Source of the DNA: Oscillospiraceae bacterium
GTDB lineage: Bacteria > Bacillota > Clostridia > Oscillospirales > Ruminococcaceae
Reading direction: 5' to 3'
DNA length: 11,442 nucleotides
Assembly (NCBI GenBank): GCA_015067125.1
Contig: SVNB01000055.1
Span: 1-11,442, forward strand
Every line of letters begins with the position of its first letter. The stretch's first letter is position 1. The position numbers were made by a program, and so were the translations under genes. Under the pieces are notes generated by a model. That model was given only the letters and a program-made list of their open reading frames with translations, had not been told where the DNA came from and did no database searches. This document shows positions 6,482-11,442 of the stretch, piece after piece.

Positions 6482-7543
6482 TTATTCGCAGGCAAGCGCC
6501 AGAAGTTTATCTATAAGCTCTGCATAGGTCATGCCGGTATTCATAATAAGCTTGGAATACATGGAAATATTGGTAAACCCCGGAAGGGTGTTCGGTTCGT
6601 TAAGAACGATTTTTCCGGTTTTGCCGTTAACAAGAAAATCCACACGGGTAAGGCCGGCACAGCCAAGAACTTTATACGCGCGTTTTGCGGTTTCGCGGAT
6701 TTCTTCCGCCATTTCTTCCGGAATGCGCGCTTTAAGCAGGGTTTCGCTTGCGTCGTTAAAATATTTTGCGTCATAGCTGTAAAATTCATCTGCCGGAACA
6801 ATCTCTCCCGGGCCGCCCACAAGCAGTTCATTATTGCCGAGCACGGCACATTCCACCTCTATCGGGTCGAGCACGGCTTCTTCGATAATGATTTTTACGT
6901 CGTGCTCAAAAGCAAGCTCCATGGCTTTTTTTAGCATATCTGCGGATTTTACCTTGCTTATGCCCACGGAAGAACCTGCGTTTGCGGGTTTTACAAAAAC
7001 CGGCCAGCCAAGTTCCTGCTCAACGGCTTTTGCGGCAGCTTCAAAATCCGTGCTGCCTTTAAAATACGTAAGCCATTTTACCTGGGCAATGCCTGCGGCA
7101 GAAAGAAGGGCGTGACAGACGTCTTTATCCATACAGGCGGCAGAAGCAAGAACTTTGCAGCCAACGTAGGGAATTCCGGCAATTTCCAAAAGGCCCTGCA
7201 TGGTGCCGTCTTCGCCGTTTCTTCCGTGAAGAACCGGGAAAACAACGTCTATATAAAGTTCTTCCCAGCCGTTTTCGGTTTTTACCATAGCGCCGTGAAC
7301 GGTTCTGTCCGGGCAGATATATGCTTTTTCAAGATGTTCAAAATCTTTATCCCATTCGTGGGCGCGGACTTTTTCGATATCTCCGCTATAAAGATACCAT
7401 TCGCCGGTTTTGGTGATGCCAAGAAGAACGGGATCATATTTTTCTCTGTCTATGTTTCTCCAAACGGAAGAAACGGAAAGACACGAAACTTCATATTCGC
7501 TGGAAACTCCGCCAAAAAGCAGAGCCACGGTTTGTTTCTTCAT
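6482..7543 (-). CDS. ddl: D-alanine--D-alanine ligase
   Basis: An ATP-grasp enzyme that joins two D-alanines for the peptidoglycan stem peptide, in the cytosol. At 353 residues it has a normal Ddl length. Motifs: LLFGGVSSEYEVS (10-20, with the substrate-binding Glu16), VLHGRNGEDG (104-113), FVKPANAGSSVG (183-194), the omega-loop EFYSYDAKY (253-261), RVDF with Asp302, and the metal-binding NEPNTLPGFT (315-324, Glu316 and Asn318). The omega-loop tyrosines are typical of D-Ala-D-Ala ligases rather than D-lactate-using Van ligases, so ordinary vancomycin-sensitive precursors are expected. An AGAGG site stands about 11 nt before the ATG, a rather long spacing. It lies 32 bp downstream of the DUF4364 gene and upstream of murI. 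Confidence 0.96.
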   Translation of the reverse strand: MKKQTVALLFGGVSSEYEVSCLSVSSVWRNIDREKYDPVLLGITKTGEWYLYSGDIEKVRAHEWDKDFEHLEKAYICPDRTVHGAMVKTENGWEELYIDVVFPVLHGRNGEDGTMQGLLEIAGIPYVGCKVLASAACMDKDVCHALLSAAGIAQVKWLTYFKGSTDFEAAAKAVEQELGWPVFVKPANAGSSVGISKVKSADMLKKAMELAFEHDVKIIIEEAVLDPIEVECAVLGNNELLVGGPGEIVPADEFYSYDAKYFNDASETLLKARIPEEMAEEIRETAKRAYKVLGCAGLTRVDFLVNGKTGKIVLNEPNTLPGFTNISMYSKLIMNTGMTYAELIDKLLALACE

Positions 7544-7575
7544 TTATGCAAAACCTCTTTTCGGGTTATATTCAA

Positions 7576-8133
7576 TCAGAATTCGCCTGCAAGGGCGGCA
7601 AGAACTTTGGCATAAGCGCCGGTGGGGTTGCTTAAAAATTTTTCTTTTGCGGCAAGGGCCTGTTCCATGGTGGGCATAAAAAGAGAAAGCTCCATAAGGT
7701 CGGTGCCGATATCCGTTACGCGAACGTGGATCATATATCCGTCCTCTGTTTTGGAAATGGAAACAAGGTTTTCTTTTTCTATGCGGCGGCGCTGGATAAT
7801 ATTCCTTGCGTTTTCGGCAGATTTTTCCTGTACGGAAAGGGGCAGATCGCCGGAAATGGTCATGGCAACGGCACGGCCTTTTTCTGTTATGGTGTATTTG
7901 TTTATGCCGGAATCCGTTTTTATTGCCACAACACAGCCGGTATCCCGCAGTTCGGAAAGAGCATCGGCAAATTCAAAATAGTTTGCGGTACCGTCCGTAA
8001 GAATGGATTCCGTCATTTCGTCAAAGCTCATGGGCTCGCCAAGTTCCGAAAGGATATGGCATATCAGTATTCTTATTTCTCTTCCTTCCGTAAGGCCGCC
8101 GGGTCTTATTCCGGCGGTAAAGGTTTCTTCCAT
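7576..8133 (-). CDS. DUF4364 family protein, probable winged-helix regulator
   Basis: A 185-residue cytosolic protein matching the DUF4364 pattern: an EIRILICHILSELGEPMSF helix-turn region (about 18-37), a TANYFEFADALSEL segment (48-61), and a wing-like YTITEKGRAVA stretch (79-89), followed by SVQEKSAENARNIIQRRR and a beta-rich C-terminal half. The N-terminal half reads as a winged helix, so DNA binding is likely by family; the target is unknown. AAGGAG stands 7 nt before the ATG. It starts 16 bp after the stop of thpR and ends 32 bp before ddl. It may regulate this run or another locus; the sequence does not say which. Confidence 0.75.
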   Translation of the reverse strand: MEETFTAGIRPGGLTEGREIRILICHILSELGEPMSFDEMTESILTDGTANYFEFADALSELRDTGCVVAIKTDSGINKYTITEKGRAVAMTISGDLPLSVQEKSAENARNIIQRRRIEKENLVSISKTEDGYMIHVRVTDIGTDLMELSLFMPTMEQALAAKEKFLSNPTGAYAKVLAALAGEF

Positions 8134-8149
8134 TTTGCCGCTCCTTTTT

Positions 8150-8668
8150 TTAGGTAAGTTCTTTTGAAAAAATTTCTGTATATTGCAGAATGCCTTCTTT
8201 GCGTTCCGATTTCATCAGGCAGATTTTTGATGCCCTTTGTGTTTTTTGGGGCAAAAGCTTTTCCGCAGCGGAAAAATCAAAATCCGCTTTCGGGCAAAAT
8301 TTTCTGGCAAGGGTAATATGGGGAACATATTCCCTTTCTTCGGTTTCGATTCCTGTTTCGTCAAGGGTTGTTTTTATTGCCAGATAAAGTTTCTGCAGGT
8401 TTGGGTTTTCTTCTGTTCCGGCCCAAAAAATGCATTTTTCAAACGTGCCAAGGCCGGATATTTTATAATCAAAGGCAGGAAAATCAATGCGGCAAAGCGC
8501 CGCTTTTATATCGTCCGTTCTTTCGGTTTCGCCGATGAAAACAAGGGTAAGGTGCAGGTTTTCTTTTAAAGAAAAATTGCCCTTTGCGCTTTTTTCTGCT
8601 TCTTTTCCGGCAGAAAAAAGGGCGTTTTTTGTTTCATCATCAAAGCGCAAAGCGGTAAAAAGACGCAT
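8150..8668 (-). CDS. thpR: RNA 2',3'-cyclic phosphodiesterase (2H family, LigT-like)
   Basis: A 172-residue member of the 2H phosphoesterase superfamily, normal length for ThpR. Both signature H-x-T-x motifs are present: HLTL at 39-42 (followed by VFIGE) and HITL at about 116-119 (PHITLAR). The N-terminus MRLFTALRF is typical. The enzyme opens 2',3'-cyclic phosphate ends of RNA to 2'-phosphates; E. coli homologs were first named 2'-5' RNA ligase. GGAGG stands 6 nt before the ATG. It lies 71 bp downstream of the psuG fusion gene, with a long hairpin in between, and 16 bp upstream of the DUF4364 gene, so it is probably co-transcribed with the latter. Its neighbour psuG also handles products of RNA turnover. 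Confidence 0.9.
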   Translation of the reverse strand: MRLFTALRFDDETKNALFSAGKEAEKSAKGNFSLKENLHLTLVFIGETERTDDIKAALCRIDFPAFDYKISGLGTFEKCIFWAGTEENPNLQKLYLAIKTTLDETGIETEEREYVPHITLARKFCPKADFDFSAAEKLLPQKTQRASKICLMKSERKEGILQYTEIFSKELT

Positions 8669-8674
8669 ATTCCG

Positions 8675-8725
8675 CCTCCGTTAAAATTCACAAACGGAGG
8701 GACTTTTATTTAAAAAGTCCCTCCG
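8675..8725 (-). promoter_or_regulatory. Hairpin between psuG and thpR with alternative pairing
   Basis: A perfect 13-bp stem pairs 8695-8707 with 8713-8725. On the minus strand it is followed by TTTGTGAATTTTAA, a poor U-tract, so it is at best a leaky terminator for psuG. The arm at 8695-8700 (CGGAGG on the plus strand) is also complementary to 8675-8680, which contains the ribosome site of thpR. The RNA can therefore form either the long hairpin, leaving the ribosome site free, or a short one that covers it. Confidence 0.5.
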
Positions 8726-8739
8726 CAGAAAATATTTTA

Positions 8740-10680
8740 TCAGTCGGTTTTTACGCATTTGTGCGGAATTTCGTGCTTCTGGAAAAGCTGTCCGCAGCGG
8801 GTGCACTTCCATGCCCAGGGGTGTTCGCCGGTAAATTCAAGGGGACCTTTGCAGTCTATATATTCCGGTTCGGCGGCTTTGGCTTCTTCTTTGTGCTTCT
8901 GCTCGCCGGCGGCTTCCGCAAGGCGCTGTTTGCGTTCTTCGGCGCGTTTGCGGTAAAATTCCGGGTCATAGGCGGTCATGCCTTCGGAATCGGTTTCGGG
9001 TTTTACCTGGTTATCCGGTTTGCGTTTTTCTTCGCGTACCGGAGGAACATATTCCGTTACGGTGTATTCCTCTTCTTCCTCTTCCTCTGCCGGAGCGGGT
9101 TCTTCTGCGGGAACTTCCTCGGCAGGTTCTTCCTCTGCGGGTTCCTCTTCGGTTACAATTTCTTCTTCCGGTTCTTCAAAGATTTCCTCTGCGGGTTCTT
9201 CATATACCGGTTCTTCGATTGCTTCTTCGATTACTTCCTCGGCCGGTTCTTCAACAACGGGTTCTTCGGCTTTTGCGCGTTTGGGAGCAAAGGGGTTTAC
9301 CCATTCTTCGTCCGGAACGGATTTATAGGGATTGGGAGCGGGAACGGGTTCCGGCTGAACTTCCGGCACGGGTTCCGGTCTTACGGGTTTATAGGGGTTA
9401 ACGTAAGGAGCAGGTGCAGGAGCGGGTGCAGGCTGTGCCATAGGCTGCTGGGGCATGCCATAGGGGTTCTGCTGGAACTGCGGCATCTGCTGGGGCATAC
9501 CATAGGGGTTTTGCTGATACTGAGGCATCTGCTGGGGATTCTGCTGATACTGCATCTGCTGCTGGGGCATTGCATAGGGATTCATATAGGGGTTCATATA
9601 GGGGTTGGGAGCCATCTGCTGCATTGCGGCAACGCGCTGTGCGATAAGGGTTTCCATTTCTCCTCTGAACGCGGCAAGTTCCGTTTTGATGGATTCCGCG
9701 GTATCGTCCGCAATTTCCGCACGGAGTTCGTCAAGGCTTTCTTCCTGTTCGTCCTCTGCGCAAAGAACAGCAAGCTGAACGGCGGTTTTTGCGGCAACTC
9801 TTGCGTTGTTATAAACAAGTTCGATGTTTGCGTCAAGGCTCATGCCGCCGGTCATCTCTTTAACAAGAGTGAGGAGGAAGGGAGTAAGCTCTTTGCCTTT
9901 GATGTTGTTTTCTTCCGCTTTTTTAACGGCAATTTCGATGGCTCTGTCTGCCATGCCTTTGCTCATTGCGTATTCTTTGGGAATGGGGTTGCCTACAAGC
10001 ATACCGCCGTGGATTCCCAGATCGAGTTTTGCTTTAAAAGCGGCGGCAAGCTCGTTGGGAGTGTTGATGCGGTAATCCACGCCAAAGCCGCTTTCTCTGC
10101 AATAAAATGCGGGAAGCTCATCGGTGCCGAAGCCGATTACCGGAACGCCTTTGGTTTCAAGATATTCAAGAGTAAGTCCGATATCCAGAATGGATTTTGC
10201 GCCTGCGCAAACAACCATAACGTCGGTACGGCCAAGTTCTTCCAGATCGGCGGAAATATCCATGGTGGTTTCGGCTCCGCGGTGAACGCCGCCGATGCCG
10301 CCGGTGGCAAAGATTTTAACTCCGGCCATTGCGGCAATAATCATGGTGGAAGCAACGGTGGTTGCGCCGTCCATGCCGGCTGCGGCAAGAATGGGAAGAT
10401 CGCGGCGGCTGGCCTTGGTTATCTTCTGACCCTTTTTGCCGAAGTATTCTATCTCTTCATCAGAAAGTCCGACCTTGAACTTTCCTCCGATAATTGCAAT
10501 GGTTGCGGGAACAGCCCCTTCGGAACGAATGATTTTTTCCACGTTCCTTGCGGTATTTACGTTTTGCGGATAGGGCATACCGTGGCTGATGATGGTGGAT
10601 TCGAGAGCGACGACGGGTTTTCCGTTTTCAAGAGCGGATTTTACCTCCGGCGCAATATCAAGATATTTTGCAAGATTCAT
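8740..10680 (-). CDS. psuG: Pseudouridine-5'-phosphate glycosidase fused to a disordered zinc-ribbon tail
   Basis: A 646-residue protein. Residues 1-305 are a complete PsuG (IndA-like) domain, which reversibly cleaves pseudouridine 5'-phosphate to uracil and ribose 5-phosphate. Visible are ALESTIISHGMPYPQN (Glu27), GGIGGVHRGAE (127-137), the MDISADL aspartate (Asp141), the catalytic lysine in CAGAKSILD (Lys162), and the family-ending NIELVYNNARVAAKTA. Ordinary PsuG stops near here. This one continues in frame: a charged helix (311-355), Asn-Pro-Tyr and Gln/Met/Pro tandem repeats (359-415), Pro/Ala/Val linkers (416-465), a Glu-rich segment (472-540), a basic helix (about 571-600), and a C-terminal CTRCG...HKC knuckle (Cys626, Cys629, His640, Cys642; also Cys610) that looks zinc-binding. 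AAGGAGG lies about 12 nt before the ATG, behind a good promoter. No psuK kinase gene is in the window. The glycosidase call is firm; the role of the tail is unknown. Confidence 0.92.
   Translation of the reverse strand: MNLAKYLDIAPEVKSALENGKPVVALESTIISHGMPYPQNVNTARNVEKIIRSEGAVPATIAIIGGKFKVGLSDEEIEYFGKKGQKITKASRRDLPILAAAGMDGATTVASTMIIAAMAGVKIFATGGIGGVHRGAETTMDISADLEELGRTDVMVVCAGAKSILDIGLTLEYLETKGVPVIGFGTDELPAFYCRESGFGVDYRINTPNELAAAFKAKLDLGIHGGMLVGNPIPKEYAMSKGMADRAIEIAVKKAEENNIKGKELTPFLLTLVKEMTGGMSLDANIELVYNNARVAAKTAVQLAVLCAEDEQEESLDELRAEIADDTAESIKTELAAFRGEMETLIAQRVAAMQQMAPNPYMNPYMNPYAMPQQQMQYQQNPQQMPQYQQNPYGMPQQMPQFQQNPYGMPQQPMAQPAPAPAPAPYVNPYKPVRPEPVPEVQPEPVPAPNPYKSVPDEEWVNPFAPKRAKAEEPVVEEPAEEVIEEAIEEPVYEEPAEEIFEEPEEEIVTEEEPAEEEPAEEVPAEEPAPAEEEEEEEYTVTEYVPPVREEKRKPDNQVKPETDSEGMTAYDPEFYRKRAEERKQRLAEAAGEQKHKEEAKAAEPEYIDCKGPLEFTGEHPWAWKCTRCGQLFQKHEIPHKCVKTD
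9061..9267 (-). repeat. Glu-rich coding repeat in the psuG tail
   Basis: Residues 472-540 of the psuG fusion are built from irregular EEP-A/V-EE units, more than half glutamate, ending in a run of eight Glu. The DNA is correspondingly rich in TTC/CTC on the plus strand. The segment must be highly acidic and unfolded. Confidence 0.8.
9448..9531 (-). repeat. 42-bp tandem repeat, two copies, in the psuG tail
   Basis: Two adjacent 14-residue units, QMPQYQQNPYGMPQ and QMPQFQQNPYGMPQ (residues 384-397 and 398-411), differ by Tyr/Phe. A degenerate partial unit precedes them and another follows. Copy number could vary between strains by slippage. Confidence 0.85.
9571..9606 (-). repeat. 12-bp tandem repeat, three copies, in the psuG tail
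   Basis: The tetrapeptide NPYM is repeated as NPYM-NPYM-NPYA at residues 359-370. At DNA level, nearly identical 12-bp units read ATAGGGGTTCAT on the plus strand. It opens the Pro/Gln/Asn-rich part of the tail. Confidence 0.85.
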
Positions 10681-10723
10681 AAGATTATGGCTCCTCCTTC
10701 ATAGGCGAACTATTACAGATAAT

Positions 10724-10752
10724 ATAATAATAAAAAAGATAGCCTTTGTCAA
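10724..10752 (-). promoter_or_regulatory. Sigma-A-like promoter of psuG and the minus-strand run
   Basis: On the minus strand a perfect TTGACA (10747-10752), a 17-bp spacer and TATTAT (10724-10729). It is about 44 bp upstream of the psuG ATG, and the AAGGAGGAG ribosome site lies between them. This is the best promoter in the window and may drive the whole psuG-to-argS run. Confidence 0.75.
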
Positions 10753-10759
10753 ATAATAA

Positions 10760-10788
10760 TTGCAGAAAGAGAGAGAAAAGGGTATAAT
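10760..10788 (+). promoter_or_regulatory. Sigma-A-like promoter of cysK
   Basis: TTGCAG (10760-10765), a 17-bp spacer and a perfect TATAAT (10783-10788). Transcription would begin near 10795, giving a leader of about 140 nt before the cysK ATG. Its -35 box is 7 bp from the -35 box of the divergent psuG promoter. Confidence 0.7.
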
Positions 10789-10796
10789 ATTTTTGC

Positions 10797-10921
10797 CGGC
10801 TCCTCGGCAGAGGAGCTGTCACCGAAGGTAACGGAATAGGATAAGCGCTCCGCGCTGCCTGATAATCCCTCGTCCGTCATTTGCATTTCAAATGCCACCT
10901 TCCCCACCGGGAAGGCTTTTT
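10797..10921 (+). repeat. Hairpin-rich leader or dispersed repeat before cysK
   Basis: The stretch can fold into four parts: GCTCCTC/GAGGAGC (10799-10805 with 10810-10816, GGCA loop); a long interrupted stem ACGGA/TCCGT (10831-10835 with 10873-10877), GGAT/ATCC (10839-10842 with 10865-10868) and AGCGC/GCGCT (10844-10848 with 10852-10856); CATTTG/CAAATG (10878-10883 with 10889-10894); and CCTTCCC/GGGAAGG (10898-10904 with 10909-10915), followed by CTTTTT. The last hairpin looks like an intrinsic terminator and ends just before the ribosome site of cysK. Its second half resembles the element at 3358-3412. I find no T-box sequence and none of the SAM riboswitch hallmarks. It may be an attenuator or an inserted palindromic repeat. 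Confidence 0.55.
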
Positions 10922-10937
10922 CAAAGGAGATTTATAT

Positions 10938-11442
10938 ATGAAAATCGCAAAAAACTTCAGCGAGCTTATCGGACATACCCCGATGCTTGAACTTTGTAAA
11001 ATAGAAGAAGAATTTGGACTTAAAGCAAAAATTTTTGCAAAGCTGGAAGGCCTTAACCCCGGCGGAAGCATAAAAGACAGAGTTGCGTGCTCGATGATTG
11101 ACGAAGCAGAAAAAAACGGCATGCTCAAGCCAAATTCACTTATCATAGAACCCACCAGCGGCAATACCGGAATAGGCCTTGCTGCGGTGGCGGCAGAACG
11201 CGGATACCGCTGTATAATCATTATGCCCGATACCATGAGCATCGAACGCAGAGCCGTGCTCAAAGCCCTTGGTGCGGAACTTATCCTTATAGACGGTGCC
11301 CTTGGCATGACCGGCTGCATTGCAAAAGCAAAGGAACTTCTGGAAGAAAACCCGGGTTCGTTTATGCCGGCGCAGTTTAAAAACCCGGCAAATCCTCTTG
11401 CACATATTCTTACCACCGGACCGGAAATGTTCGAGCAGACAG
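10938..11442 (+). CDS. cysK: Cysteine synthase (O-acetylserine sulfhydrylase), 5' part
   Basis: The first 168 residues, cut by the window edge; the family is usually about 300-310 residues. The enzyme makes L-cysteine from O-acetylserine and sulfide, with PLP, in the cytosol. Seen are the N-terminal LIGHTPMLEL, the PLP-lysine motif NPGGSIKDR (Lys46), the substrate loop PTSGNTGIGLA (about 72-82), IMPDTMSIERR (about 95-105), and QFKNPANP. AGGAG stands 8 nt before the ATG. It is divergent from psuG, with its own promoter (10760-10788) and a structured leader ending in a terminator-like hairpin. A cystathionine beta-synthase-like or CysM-type enzyme is possible, but the motifs fit CysK best. Confidence 0.93.
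   Translation, partial: MKIAKNFSELIGHTPMLELCKIEEEFGLKAKIFAKLEGLNPGGSIKDRVACSMIDEAEKNGMLKPNSLIIEPTSGNTGIGLAAVAAERGYRCIIIMPDTMSIERRAVLKALGAELILIDGALGMTGCIAKAKELLEENPGSFMPAQFKNPANPLAHILTTGPEMFEQT

Noticed and set aside
9448..9606. CRISPR-like or intergenic satellite array
   Set aside because: The repeats are adjacent, lack spacers and keep the psuG frame; they encode Pro/Gln/Asn-rich protein repeats.
8761..10704. 647-codon open frame on the plus strand opposite psuG
   Set aside because: Its product is an implausible Phe/Gly/Cys-rich string mirroring the low-complexity psuG tail. It has no domain, and the minus frame encodes a clear enzyme.
10789..10937. T-box or SAM riboswitch before cysK
   Set aside because: No T-box core sequence and no recognisable SAM riboswitch signature are visible; only hairpins and a terminator-like end can be supported.
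10877..11416. 179-codon minus-strand frame opposite cysK
   Set aside because: It is a shadow of cysK, whose PLP lysine motif and substrate loop are plain on the plus strand.

Overview
The window looks like chromosomal DNA from a low-to-mid-GC Gram-positive bacterium, most likely an uncultured gut member of class Clostridia. The reasons are strong AGGAG-type ribosome sites, sigma-A-like promoters, several Cys-anchored lipoproteins with short Lys-rich signal peptides, the DUF1934 (YwiB)-argS pair known from Firmicutes, a DUF4364 protein, and hairpin-rich intergenic repeats of a kind common in these genomes. No phage, transposase, CRISPR array, tRNA or rRNA gene is visible. Family assignments come from reading motifs; no database was searched.

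Layout. Positions 1-157 hold no supported gene. Two paralogous lipoprotein genes (945-1556, then 193-912, minus strand) form a small operon with a promoter and dyad at its head and an intrinsic terminator at its end. Divergent from them is a plus-strand Nudix hydrolase of the Ap4A-hydrolase type (1750-2169). It converges through a shared terminator on a third, unrelated lipoprotein (2224-3228, minus), which carries three short helical repeats. From 3417 to 10680 a run of minus-strand genes reads, in transcription order: psuG fusion, thpR, DUF4364, ddl, murI, ywiB/DUF1934 and argS, ending at a strong terminator (3294-3328). Most gaps are 16-71 bp, and ywiB and argS overlap by 8 bp. A plus-strand cysK (10938 to the right edge, incomplete) diverges from psuG behind its own promoter and a structured leader.

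How the genes fit together. ddl and murI supply D-Ala-D-Ala and D-Glu for peptidoglycan. psuG and thpR both act on RNA-derived or RNA-end substrates (pseudouridine phosphate and 2',3'-cyclic phosphate ends). argS and its partner ywiB serve translation, and the DUF4364 protein is a likely winged-helix regulator. cysK makes cysteine from O-acetylserine and sulfide.

The most unusual object is the psuG gene. A complete pseudouridine-5'-phosphate glycosidase domain (about residues 1-305) continues in frame into a roughly 340-residue tail: a charged helix, Pro/Gln/Asn tandem repeats, a very Glu-rich segment and a C-terminal Cys/His zinc-ribbon-like knuckle. Secondary points of interest are the cysK leader, which ends in a terminator-like hairpin directly before the ribosome site, and three places where inverted repeats overlap a promoter or a Shine-Dalgarno sequence.
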